Assembly (NCBI GenBank): GCA_003956705.1
Contig: QZCP01000040.1
Span: forward strand, 63,437-127,436
Direction of reading: 5' to 3'
DNA length: 64,000 bases
Source: Brevipalpus yothersi
Lineage: Eukaryota; Arthropoda; Arachnida; Trombidiformes; Tenuipalpidae
Each line of letters begins with the position of its first letter. Position 1 is the first letter of the stretch. The position numbers and the translations under genes were made by a program. The notes beneath the pieces were generated by a model. The model had not been told where the DNA came from and did not search any database. It was given only the letters and a program-made list of their open reading frames with translations. This document shows positions 1 to 11,754 of this stretch, one piece after another.

Positions 1-2509
1 CAATTAGTCCATCTCAATTGTCATTTACCCGCTGTTCACTTCTTATTCCTCAAATTCTCTAGATTTCTTGCAAAGAATGAGTTCCATTCCTCTTTCCAAT
101 CTATTTCTTTTCTCAAAAATCTTCTTAAATGCTGGTAATGTGAGAGCAATAGTCAGTGTCATCCAGCCTTAACAATCTGAATAGCGTATATCCATTCACT
201 AATTATTCTCAATCTTTATCGTAATTTATTCACTACTCAGTTAAATGATATGGCTTTGTCTCTCTCTATCTCTCTCTTAACTAATTAGGGCTTCTCACGT
301 GCTAATCAGTGGTATTCCTTCTGTTGTATTACTTTTTCACAAAAAACTTGGGCAATTTGATCAGCACTTTACATATACTTTCCCAATTATTCACTTCCTC
401 CCGGATGATGTAACATCTGAAGCACATCTCATTAGTTGATAGATATCTTACAAGGTAGAATGAGAGTAGAATAGTGATCAGTTAATTGAAGCCACTTTGT
501 TTGACGTGATTTTTGAATTATAAACATTGTATACATTGTATCACGAGTCTGAAACACTAGCTGAACGTGCATGTAAATGAAATATATTGGAAATAAAATT
601 TTTTCTGCAAGAATGAATTCAAAATTCTTCAATTATTACACTGATAAAATTTGAATAAAATCCTTCACAATCTTTCAAAAATGGTTCCAAGATTCCCATA
701 AAGATCTTGTCACTGTAAATACATGATTTTTCTCTCACCTCAACAGTTTATCCTCCTCCTCCTACATAGTTTTCATTTCCTAAAGAATATCGAGAAGTTT
801 CTATAACATTATGGAAATGCCTTTAAACATTCTCAAAATGATCATTAATCTTGGGAAAAAGGTAACAAGTGGATAAATTTTCATCTTCCCACCTTTCATA
901 TGGATCTTTTTCTCTTCCTCCTCTCCTCCTCCTCCTCCCCATTTTCTCAGTCCGTAGATCTGACTATTGTACCTCATATCTTCTATCTTGAGATATATTT
1001 CATCACAGTTCTGGGTGGAACAGAAATCTTCTACTCTCACTCTCAAAAATACACATGAAACTTTTACCAGAATAGATGCATGAGAATATCATGTCTCGGC
1101 TGATAGTCATGGTGGTCGTGGCAAAGGACATTAGCCTGACACTTTACCAAGTGGGCGGCAAGATTTACGATTGTTATATTCTCTCTCTCTCTCTACTTTC
1201 TATGTTGGGTTTCCAAGAAAACCAAGATAGCAAATATATGTATTCAGCAGGATACTGGATGATCTATCCAACGAGGACCTGAGATCATATTGTTCCCTGG
1301 GATAGGATTGGAAAATCTTGAAATCTAAGAATATCGCTTATGATCATGAACGATTCAAAGTGTTTTCTCAAACTTCATTTTATAAGGCTTCAATTTTTGA
1401 GAGGATGAACTTTTTTATTCACTATATGACTTTACATTCTATAGAGTTTCATGAGAATCATAAGGTATATGATCTCTGTTCACCTCTCGAATAGTTGTTT
1501 TTGATGAAATTATGATTAAACACTATCGATCACCTCTCAATATTTCATCTCAATTCATACTGATGCTAGGAGTATCAGTTGTACCTGTATTGTTTATTCA
1601 GATGTTGTGTACATCAATTTTTTGCCCAATCATATCCAAACTGTCCATTCTATTTTCCTATTGATAGATCGCTCTCATAGTTACGGGATAAAAAATGAAT
1701 TTTAGTTTGTTTACTTTTTCTTTTCTATGAGCCATTGTAATTCAGAAGTGAATGAAATTCTATCCAAATTGATCGAATTCTGTACTATTGATACTATATT
1801 CATAGTTTCATGGGTGATCAGCATTAGTCTGTTTTTCACTCCGATAATAAGCAGTAGGCTCACAATTGACATTCCTTACAAATGAAAACACTTGATGGTA
1901 AGAGAAAATTCGTCCCAGATTGATCACTGTGATATATCAGCCAGGTATATACATGAATAACCAATTGAATTCAGAGACCTTGTTGAATTTTGCTACCTAT
2001 CATCACATTTTACAAACATTTATCAAATTCCATTTGATTCCAGAACACACTTCAAATCATTCTGATGCTCTTTGTTACTTTTATGGTCATTGAAATACTG
2101 TAATCCTGGTGATAGTTCAAGTGAGCCCAAGAGAAATTTCTATCCCAGATATTCAATCTGAATTCAGTCGTGAATTTGAACAGCGCTGATGTACTTGAGC
2201 AGAATTGACTTGAATGGTTTTTCCAGAAATTGATCAGTTTAAAAGCAACAGTTCAATAGTGAATGAATAACTCAAAGTGAGGCTTTGAAACTAGTGATTC
2301 AAACTTCTTATTCTACCTACTAAACAAAATGTTTCCAATGATTTGTGATGCAAATGAATGCAAAAATTTGCATGCAATGAGTTTCAATCTTACTAATACT
2401 TTAATTCATCATCATGAGTATAGTGATGATGAGTGATGACACTGTTCAGATGGAAGAATCAGATTATCTGAGCATACATACACACATACACACAACATCA
2501 CCAGAAAAA

Positions 2510-2512
<3 letters not shown>

Positions 2513-2579
<67 letters not shown>
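2513..2579. repeat. (GA)n microsatellite, 67 bp
   Basis: Uninterrupted GA dinucleotide array. Frames through it give Arg-Glu runs and are not genes. Confidence 0.98.
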
Positions 2580-2584
<5 letters not shown>

Positions 2585-3853
2585 ACAAGGTATACAGAGA
2601 TGAGAAACGAGAGAGACAGAGAAAATGAATTGAAGATGGAGAAAAAGGAAATCAGTTTCTCAGTAACATGCTTTCACCGGAAATCAGTCAATCTAATTAC
2701 AGAGATTGTCCAATCTGGAAGATGAACATAAAAAACGAGAGCATCTATTTAGCTCCATTATTGACGGCTTTTGGGTGTAAATGGATTGGTTTCATTTATG
2801 TCTCTCTCCCTTTCTTACTGTGTGTCGTGCAAGTGTGATTGGATGAGCGATCTATCTAGAGAAGATGGAGAAAATTTGGATTAGGAAAACATGGTGGAAC
2901 TTTCGATCATATTCAAGGGAAAAGCTATAATACGTGGAAGGCTTGAGGAAAGATATATATAGTATAATACATGTGTCTCCATAGATTGGAAGGAGAGAGA
3001 GAGTGAAAAAAAATGTCACATTCTCTGGGAGCTGGGTATTCATGTGGATGAGGATGAAAAGAAGCAGAAAAATCTTGTCAACGTCATGGGATTTCAAAGA
3101 GAAAGAAAGAGAAAGTGAGGACCGAGAGGCTGACCTGAATGATTCAATGTATCAATTCGCTCAACTGTGTAGAGGATGAAAAAAGAACAAAGTTTCAATA
3201 GTTGTGACTGTTACCTGTTTCGATGGCAATTTTTTTTCAGGGGCATCTCATGAGATAGATAGAGAGAGAGGTTGATATAAAAAATGTCCTTGACAGTTGA
3301 TATAAGACAGAACAATTTAATCAGGTAAGTGGACTCATTGTGCTTGGAGAGAGAGAGGTATCATGCGTTCAGAATGATAAATTCATGAGACATTGGCCAG
3401 GACAATTATTTGCGACAAGCGTTCAGATTGTATATGGAGTGAAACCAGAGAATGGAATACTTCGAATGTCTTTGAGAAGATAATTATTCTAGAAGTATCA
3501 CGAGTAGAGAAAATCACTGACTTCTTTGGATTCAAAAAATTTTATTTTATTTTTTTTTCATGATGACTTGAGAAGAGAAGAGAAGAGAAATTTGAATTAC
3601 ATTCTAGAGAACAAGAAAAAATGTTTTCTTTCTTTTCAATTCTTTTGCTTCATTAAAACCACAGTCTTTACTATCTTTCATTCTTTCTCTTTCTCTTCCT
3701 CTTCTCTCTTCTCTCTTCTTCATTTTTGCTGCTTATTTTGTTTCTGAAGAGAATTCCTCTCTCAGTTGAAAATTTGAATCTTAAGAAGAGAGAATCGAGA
3801 GAGAGAGAGAGAGAGGAGAAGAATAGAAAGAAATGTTTCATTTTCGTACATGT

Positions 3854-3880
3854 TGCTGTTGCTGTTGCTGTTGCTGTTGT
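3854..3880. repeat. (TTGCTG)n short tandem repeat
   Basis: About four to five copies of a TTGCTG unit, running on into GTTGGT-type sequence. Outside any recognised exon. Confidence 0.8.
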
Positions 3881-4636
3881 TGGTTGGTTGATTGGTTTGG
3901 TGTTGTTGTTGCTTCAATTGAAAATTTCTTATGTCTAGCTAATATTTATATTTATATTATATGTATAGATGAACGAGAATGAGAAAAACGCACTTCGAAT
4001 CGCTTAACTTGCTATCAGATTGACAATGAGAGAGAGAGAGAGAGAGAGANGAGATCTTAAAAAGAGTTTTGGTTTAAGAGAGATTAATGAAGAGCACAAA
4101 TGATAAGAAAAAAAGACAGTAGATGAGAGGAAGGTTGCTCAACAGTCAAGATCACAAGAAGAAGAGAAGAGAGAAGAGAGAAGAAAGATTTTTTGGGGAT
4201 AAAAAGATGATGAAATGAATTGGTAGTGCTTAGTCTGATACAATGATCATGACAATTGCTAACGAAAAAAAAATTTAGCTCAAAAAAGGGAGCATTTCAA
4301 AATACGAGCAAAACGATTGAGAGTGAGGTAACGATAGATGAGAGAGAGCGAAAGAAAATGAACGAAAAAAACGTATAAAATGATGAAAATTGAAACTGAA
4401 TAATAATCTTTTAGAATTGGAAAAACAAGCGAAAAGGGAGAGAAAGGAAGAAATAAAAAACATTTACAAGCAGGAAGAATTTCAATGGAAATTAAAATTG
4501 AATTTTTTTTCTTGATGCTGAATATATTACATTATAATAGTCTCTCATAATTTTGCCAAAATATTTACAAAAATAACTTTATAAAATGATTTATCGGTAT
4601 GTTTTTTAATGGCCACTGATGATATTCCGTTTGATG

Positions 4637-5283
4637 NNNNNNNNNNNNNNNNNNNNNNNNNNNNNNNNNNNNNNNNNNNNNNNNNNNNNNNNNNNNNNNN
4701 NNNNNNNNNNNNNNNNNNNNNNNNNNNNNNNNNNNNNNNNNNNNNNNNNNNNNNNNNNNNNNNNNNNNNNNNNNNNNNNNNNNNNNNNNNNNNNNNNNNN
4801 NNNNNNNNNNNNNNNNNNNNNNNNNNNNNNNNNNNNNNNNNNNNNNNNNNNNNNNNNNNNNNNNNNNNNNNNNNNNNNNNNNNNNNNNNNNNNNNNNNNN
4901 NNNNNNNNNNNNNNNNNNNNNNNNNNNNNNNNNNNNNNNNNNNNNNNNNNNNNNNNNNNNNNNNNNNNNNNNNNNNNNNNNNNNNNNNNNNNNNNNNNNN
5001 NNNNNNNNNNNNNNNNNNNNNNNNNNNNNNNNNNNNNNNNNNNNNNNNNNNNNNNNNNNNNNNNNNNNNNNNNNNNNNNNNNNNNNNNNNNNNNNNNNNN
5101 NNNNNNNNNNNNNNNNNNNNNNNNNNNNNNNNNNNNNNNNNNNNNNNNNNNNNNNNNNNNNNNNNNNNNNNNNNNNNNNNNNNNNNNNNNNNNNNNNNNN
5201 NNNNNNNNNNNNNNNNNNNNNNNNNNNNNNNNNNNNNNNNNNNNNNNNNNNNNNNNNNNNNNNNNNNNNNNNNNNNNNNNNNN
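4637..5283. other. Assembly gap (647 undetermined bases)
   Basis: A run of N from 4637 to 5283. The sequence immediately after it is TG-rich (AGTTTGTGTGAGTGTGTGTG), so a dinucleotide repeat may extend into the gap. Frames crossing the gap on either strand are artefacts. Confidence 0.99.
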
Positions 5284-6270
5284 AGTTTGTGTGAGTGTGT
5301 GTGCTTGTGCTTGTGTGTAGGTGTAAACGGAATTCAAATGCCTAGAAGGCAGTAATTTTCAGTTTATGGTTAAACAAGTTCAGTTTTATCACTTTTTCAC
5401 ATGAAATATTCAATGTTTCTCCCAAAAATTCTTGTCACAATCTTTTTTTCTCTGATTGAGGAAAAAATCACTCAATACAAGTGGAAAAAGTTTCCTCATT
5501 CTAGATGAGCACATGTCCTGAGTCTCTTTAATCACAAATTTGCTGCACAAACTAAGGTGCTGAAAAAAGGTGAAAACTTTGCTATTGTTTTTTTCGATAA
5601 CAATTTCACTCCCTCATTCCAATCATCAATGCTCAAGTGTTGATCTCATGAAGTTCCTGTCAAACATTATGCTGATGATACAGATGCACACTATTGCACT
5701 TGATGCACTCAGGTATCACATGAAGTTAATCAGTTATTGGCATCATTCTTTGACTGGTAGAAAGAGCATAGAATTGTGATGAAGATGGAGAAGTGGATAG
5801 AGTTCCAATCTATTCATTAATGAATGTGGATGCTCATGTTTATAGTTCGAAGTTGATTGACGAAGTGGTAAGCTAGAATATCCAAAGGATTGGGTAGGTG
5901 CAAAATGAAAACAGTCCATCCACTTTGATAGAGTAAAATCTGATTGAACAGTGGTAAGGGTCAAATTATCTCTCTCTCTCACTGATGCCAGTCAGAGTAA
6001 GCTGATGTGAGCCTTTCTTTGGGATTCAAGTCAGCATCCGAGAAAGATGAAAAAACGATGGCATGATGAGAATTTTTTTAGTGAGCAGTAAACAGCAAAA
6101 ACCGATTTGTGGATGAGAGAGAAAAAGAACGACAAACAACAGTAGTAGTGGGGGACAGTTACAAATGAGGTGGGATGAAGCATTGTCGAATCAACCAGAA
6201 CGTAGTCCAAAAAATCACACAGTGATAGAGAGAGAGAGAGAGAGAGAGAGAGTGAGAGGAAATAATCACA
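5284..6270 (-). other. Probable 3' UTR / downstream flank of the Glut4EF-like gene
   Basis: This stretch lies directly downstream (minus strand) of the TAG stop. No convincing coding region is present. A variant poly(A) signal ATTAAA occurs on the minus strand at 5532-5527, about 740 nt after the stop; no canonical AATAAA was found between the stop and the gap at 5283. The 3' end therefore remains undefined and could lie beyond the gap. A short (GA)n tract is present around 6229-6252. Confidence 0.45.
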
Positions 6271-7360
6271 CTAGTCAACAAAACGGGTGCAAGCCTTCTT
6301 CCACTTGCACTGAGTACACCAGGAATCCCGATTCTCCATTCCGTACACCTTACGGCACTTTCGTGTCTCGGTACGAGATCGTCGAGATGATGAAATGGTT
6401 GCCTTGGGTCCCTGGTGCAAAAGGCTAGTCCACTGGTGATTATGGTGATTGTGATGATTGTGGGAAGATGAGGTGGCTGGGGAGGATGATGAGGAGGAAG
6501 AAGAAGATGAATATCGTTTGCCTGATGGTGAGGTGGTATTACTTAGCCGCATCACTTTGGACGATAGGGTGCGAGGAGGTGAGAGATCAGAGAGACTCGA
6601 GGCCGAAGTAGATGGTGAAGATGAGGCAAGTAGGGATGATGCTTGGCTAAAATGATGCTGACCAATTATCACTGATCTACCACTGGTCAAACTTGTGCCA
6701 CCAATCACACTACTACCAGCATTTGTACTAGCACTACTATTACTACTTGTGCCACCGATGCTGGGGGTGGCGGCAAACATTGAATGATCACGATGCTTGC
6801 TACTATATCGCTGATGGGCCAGCGAAATACCTGGAATATTAATTGGGCTTGAGATGACACTTTTACGCTCTGCGTTCATGGCATTTATTTGCTGTAACAA
6901 TGCTTGCTGTTCCTGTTTCATCTTGTATTCTGGATCCTCATGGGGTGGCCGAGCCATGTCCAAGTGGCTCCATGTGGGTGCTGATGATGAGCCGAAAAAT
7001 ATTGCACTACTGTTATTCATTTGTGAACCCGAGTGTAACCATTTGTTAGTGATAATATTATTATTATTGGGGTGATGTCCATTGTAATGACCAGAAGAGT
7101 GACCATTGCCACTTGTTCCCACCCCAACACCACTGACACCAGTAGAGACGTTTGTGGGTGATGGGCTGAGATTAAATTGTGTTGTACTGTGGGGTGATTC
7201 AACTGAGCTGCTTGGTGATGGTGGAACATGATCACTGTCACCACCACAATAACTCGATTGGCTGCTCATGTCCAATTCACAAGTGGCCACTTCAATTTCG
7301 TTGTAATAAAATTCTTCCTCATGATCATTGTATTCCTCATCACGAGGCAAATCAGGTCGA
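6271..7360 (-). CDS. Glut4EF: Terminal coding exon (exon C) of a Glut4EF/ZNF395/ZNF704-family transcription factor; C-clamp
   Basis: This is the last exon of a minus-strand gene; it encodes 362 residues and ends in TAG (6273-6271). The acceptor is a pyrimidine-rich tract ending ATTCAACAG, with the AG at 7362-7361. The first base (T, 7360) completes the Gly codon split by the preceding intron, giving HLG-RPDLPRDEE across the junction. Residues 13-24 hold the acidic EEEFYYNEIEV motif, which in vertebrate family members follows the zinc finger. The middle is low-complexity: Asn/His/Gly-rich (about 85-105), a Gln-rich segment (149-157), ten consecutive Ser (284-293) and a His/Asn block (300-308). 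Residues 331-362 form the C-clamp, with Cys at 335, 348, 351 and 357 (C-X12-C-X2-C-X5-C) inside RKVYGMENRDSW and CKWKKACTRFVD. In the vertebrate relatives this module binds GC-rich DNA, so a nuclear DNA-binding role is inferred. The open frame continues upstream of 7360, but that part is intronic. The family is certain; the fly gene name is assigned by similarity. Confidence 0.95.
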
Positions 7361-7615
7361 CTGTTGAATGGGTGGAGAAAGGTGGGTGGAGAAGATGGGG
7401 CAAAAGGTGGAAGAGAGAGAAAGAGAATATCGATAGGGATGAATGAATGAGAGTGGAAAAAAATATGATTGATTATTAAGTGGTAGAGATGAAATAAATG
7501 GAAGAGAGGATAAAAAGATGAAGTGAGTGAAAAAAATGGATGAATACAAGTAGACATACTCAAAATTCATCAGATAGTCTGGAAACATTATTGTGGGAAA
7601 ATGATATGATTCAGA

Positions 7616-7674
<59 letters not shown>

Positions 7675-8568
7675 TCTTCCTCTCTCCTACTATCTGTATT
7701 TCTTCCTCAAAATTGATGGTTATTCTAGGATGAAGGTATTGCACAAGGAATTTGCATTGTAAGTTTTGATAGTTCTAGTCCAGTGGAATGGTGATCAGTT
7801 TTGGGACTATACTTTCGATTTCTTCTCCCTCTCTCTTTCTCTCTCTCCTCCTTCCTCTATTCTATTCTGAGGGCCACTTCCATCAGTGATGACATGATGA
7901 TTCGTGGCTATGAATAATGATGAACGATAATGGGAACCATGAAAGAGATGGTGAATGATGAAGGTGTCTATACTTGATCATTGGAAGATAGCGAGAGAGA
8001 GAGAGAGAGAGGGAAAGAGAAAGGCTGGATGAAAAATTTTCGTTCACGTAGATATATATTCTCATATATTCGCATTGGAATTTTAATGAATGCAAAATTA
8101 AAATACTCCTGATGAATATAAGTTCCATAGATATATCCATGTGTGTATGTGTAGACATACTTCGTCCATTCATGATTATCTTTTACAATGAAACTCACTG
8201 ACTTGTTCACATGTTCATGCTCTTGGCAGGATAAATATTATCATATTCAAATGTTCTCTCCACATCTTCGTCACTAGTGTTCATGATAGAATGAGCAACG
8301 ATCTTACTCTTCCATTTGAGAGCTTATATATATATACACACAGACCATCTATTTCTCTGGAATACTGAGTGATAATCATAGGGATATGTGTTGGTGTGTG
8401 TGTATACTTGCTTATGTCCATAGATATATACACAGACACACCGTAAAAGTTCTGAAGTATATGAATGGATGTTGGAGATGATGAATGATGACCATGATCA
8501 TGGACATACATAGAGGAGGAGGGGGGAGGTAGAAGGGATGAAGAGTAAGGAAGAGAGAGAAAACTTAC
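7361..8568 (-). other. Intron between exons B and C (1,208 bp)
   Basis: A GT-AG intron of the Glut4EF-like gene, starting GTAAGT at 8568 and ending ATTCAACAG at 7361. It splits a Gly codon in phase 2. It contains a 52-bp (CT)n array at 7620-7671 and a shorter GA tract near 7991-8010. No independent coding or RNA gene is apparent. Confidence 0.9.
7620..7671. repeat. (CT)n microsatellite, 52 bp
   Basis: Uninterrupted CT array in the intron between exons B and C. Confidence 0.98.
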
Positions 8569-8669
8569 CCAAGATGAACAATGCGAACATGTTTCTCAAT
8601 ATCTTCACAAGCTTCACATTGATGTCCACATCCCGGCCATGTGCATTGGAAAACAATTCGAGTTGCACC
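8569..8669 (-). CDS. Glut4EF: Internal exon (exon B) encoding the C2H2 zinc finger of the Glut4EF-like factor
   Basis: This 101-bp exon encodes 33 codons plus two bases of a split Gly codon. The acceptor is TTTTCAG (AG at 8671-8670) and the donor is GTAAGT (8568-8563), both close to consensus. It starts in phase 0, matching the phase-0 end of exon A, and leaves two bases (GG) that pair with the T opening exon C. The peptide carries one C2H2 finger of form C-X4-C-X12-H-X4-H: it begins FQCTWPGCGH, continues through EDIEKH and finishes HVRIVHL-G. The paired phrases CTWPGC and HVRIVHLG correspond to the single finger of human ZNF395, ZNF704 and SLC2A4RG, where the finger sits just before the acidic FYYTE motif. 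The same order is seen here across the exon B/C junction. The finger is intact, with all four metal ligands present. Confidence 0.94.
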
Positions 8670-11440
8670 CTGAAAATTGTCCATAAAATTATTGATGATG
8701 ATACCAGAATAGATGATGGGCATGATGATGACGATAGTGATATGGGTCAACAGAGGATGAGGATGATATGGGGTGATGATGCCAGTGTATATGTGTGCGT
8801 GTGTGTGGATCAGTTGTTGTTGTTGATGTTGTTGTTACCAATGGATGGAGGCCGAAAAATAATGGATAAAAATACGAATGTGACCAGTGGACATGAAAAG
8901 ATGTATGGGAAAAGAATGGAAAGTGAAAAAGACAAACGATACTGGATTAGTTTAAGTTTTTATCAGAAACAAAGTAATCTGCTTGATGCACGCTATACAA
9001 CAGCAATGACTTTTATCTTTTTACTCATTGCTATGATTTCCACTGAATTTAGCAACTGATTGTGTACCAAAGGCAACAGTGTATAAGTGTATGTGTGTGT
9101 GTGTTTTTGACAGCAAAAAGAGTATCTATGTGAAAATAATGGCAACTGAATGGTAAAGAGGTGATGAAGTGAAGTGAAATGACTGATAAATCTTGGTAAG
9201 AGTGTAGAAGAGAGGAGAAAAAAAATGGCGCCAAATGCTATAGATTAATTGCTTAATTTCATTTCCGATGAGCTTTATCACCGGAATAACAGCTTTTACA
9301 GTCAGTCTCATCTTCTCTCTCTCTCTCTCTTTCACTCAGTTCATTTCTTTTAGCTTCACTAGGGAAAATCAACCATCATCAAGATAATCAGCATGATTGA
9401 AGTTACCTATGACATAGGGAGAGAGAGAGAGAGACATCTCGATTGATGAACAGTCTACGCTTTTAGGCGAACCCATCAGTGAAAAAGGATTGAAAGTGAG
9501 ATGCAAATGATCAGAATAGATAGGCAGAATATTTTACATATCAAGTTTCCCGCACTATATTCCTAAGAGTTTCCACAGAATATTGCAATATCTGAACTCT
9601 ACCGTTACCGGGAAGAGCTATATGATTGAAGCAGACCTCCAAAGCATCTGTATCTGGAAGATATCCTTGATTTTCTCTCTCTCTTTCCCAAATCAAGGCA
9701 AGTTAGTTATCAACGCCCCTTGAAGGCATGAAGCATTCCTTTTTGGCAACACACACACATACAGTGGATGGATCATTGATCAAATATAAATGAAAAATTA
9801 ACTTATCCACTAGTCTCTCGCTTTTGGCCTACAGTTCTCTTTACTATCATTTACTCCTTTACTTCTCTCTCTCTTTCTTTCTTTTATTATCTTCTCCGGA
9901 TGCAAATACTTGATTTGCTAATACATTGTTCTAAACGGTGAGCTTTATTGCCTTTAGGGCGTATTCCTCAATTAAGCTGATCAAAGAGGACCTCCAGGCA
10001 TTATTCATTTGCATGAAAAGCCGGTTGAACATGGATATATGTATATAACATATTCACGCATTTATGTGCATTATTCCACATTATACAAGCAGCAAATTGA
10101 TGGAATAAGCTTGGAACTTTTGTGCCTTCAGAGATATCCATGATTGGATATCTTATTTCTATTTATCTATTACTCTTTCCAAGTCCCTTGATGGAGGTCA
10201 AATGGTCAGAATGCGGTGGAAGTGAATCAGTATAGTCTTTCAGGGCAAGAGAGAAAGAAAGAAAAAGAGAGATCATGAATTGCATATGAAATTGAAATCA
10301 TAAAATATTCTGCGGTAAGTCAATCACCAGTCGAGAGCAATATGTGTAGGGAAAAATTATATTCCCATAGGTATTGGTTCTGGATGCCCAGAAGGAAATT
10401 GACTGGACATGTATATGTACACACACATAGCTTTTGCAACTTATGGATTCCAAGGTTTTGTCATCTCTGGGAATATTGAACCCTCCAGGACAATCGAGTA
10501 TAGAGAGAGAAAAAGATTTTGTAGAAGTAGGAAAGAAATTATTTCAATCGATTTTGGTTTCAAATTTTATACAATATGTATCAATTTTCCAATACAACAC
10601 ATACACACATCATACACACATTAATAATATCGACTAAGTAATTTTTCAATTGTCTTCCTGTTGAATAGATGAAGAGAAGTGGATCCTATCGATTGGACTA
10701 TCCACATGAATACATGAAGGACAAACCTTGTGAATTTTGAAATTTTGTTTCTCTTTTACACTTTCATTTTACTTTACTTTACTTTCATTTTCTTTCTATT
10801 GATGGACTCTAAAAGTCCAACATTTGATCGGTTTATCTTTGCATACAGCTAAATAAATGACTCTTCAATGAAAACATTTCGCTTTCGAAATATACTAATA
10901 TATGCATAAACATACACACTATGTGTTGAATAGTAATCAAGGGTGAAAGAAAAAGAATTTCGAACTCCTGATGTGAAATGATAAATGAGAATATATATAA
11001 ACACACACACACATACAAACACATGACAATCGATGAGATGGATTTCAAATCTGGTTAGCAATACAATTGAATTTGAGAAAATTTTCACATGAGCCTTCCA
11101 GCATCAGACAGTAGAGAAAAAAAAGGAAGAAGAAGAGAATAGCAAAAGAGAGAAAAAGATAGGATAAAATTGTCATCATCATTGTCACCACTATTGTGAT
11201 GATGAAGGTTTATTTGGATAACTCACAGTCGATATCAGTCACAGATATATACAAGTATATATACTAACAGGTTATCATCATCAATTTGGTAGGGAATAAA
11301 AAAAGAATTCAATGTACTTGTGTGTGTGTTTATTAAATTGTTTCCACCCATTATTCTGACAGTATATTAGAAATTTTTCACTCACTTTTTGATTGAGAAC
11401 ATTGAATGATAGAGAGAGAGATGGATAGATGGAGAGAGAT

Positions 11441-11475
<35 letters not shown>

Positions 11476-11732
11476 ATTAATTCTTTTCAATTCCTAAGTT
11501 ACTCCTCTCATTCAGGCAACTCATATATTTGCCAATCCAATGATGATGACAAGGACAACATTCGAGTAAAGAAAGACAATTGTGTAAACATGCTGGCCTG
11601 TAGGATTCCCGCCTCCATTGAGATAGACAGAATACATACACACACAAACACATAGACATATATACCCGACAATTCATCATAAAGTCGATACAGTATCGAA
11701 GTAGAAAAGGTGTGTTTATGTCTATTGATGAG

Positions 11733-11754
11733 ATATACATGTATACATGTATAT
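11733..11754. repeat. Perfect 22-bp palindrome
   Basis: ATATACATGTA followed directly by its exact reverse complement. It contains two TACATGTA octamers sharing their middle bases. It lies in the long intron. Confidence 0.9.

Larger units (their letters stand above)
1..4636. other. Non-coding or unassigned flank, no recognisable gene
   Basis: AT-rich DNA with no frame resembling a known protein. It holds a 67-bp (GA)n array at 2513-2579, a TTGCTG-type repeat near 3854-3880, and purine-rich stretches from 3780 to 4200, including a GA tract with a single undetermined base at 4050. On the minus strand, AATAAA-like motifs near 3540-3556 could serve as distal poly(A) signals for the gene upstream, but nothing supports their use. 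Confidence 0.5.

Noticed and set aside
1281..1296. TGAGATCATATTG, similar to the start of the bantam microRNA
   Set aside because: Similarity ends after the first bases, and no hairpin partner was seen.
1559..1579. Short imperfect hairpin ACTGATGCT...AGTATCAGT
   Set aside because: A stem of about nine pairs with a three-base loop is common by chance; no associated gene or terminator context in a eukaryotic genome.
4606..5355. Frames of about 230-250 codons on both strands
   Set aside because: They consist almost entirely of undetermined bases in the gap.
5527..5532. Minus-strand ATTAAA as the gene's poly(A) signal
   Set aside because: A variant hexamer about 740 nt past the stop with no clear downstream GU-rich element; recorded only as a possibility within the 3' flank.
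6165..7446. Several plus-strand open frames across 6165-7446
   Set aside because: They are antisense to exon C and its acceptor region; their acidic or Cys/His content mirrors the Ser/His-rich minus-strand coding sequence.
7361..7563. Upstream extension of the exon C reading frame to an apparent Met near 7563
   Set aside because: The peptide there is Phe/Leu/His/Ser-rich pyrimidine-tract translation, and a good acceptor at 7362-7361 restores the frame and domain order from exon B. It is intron.
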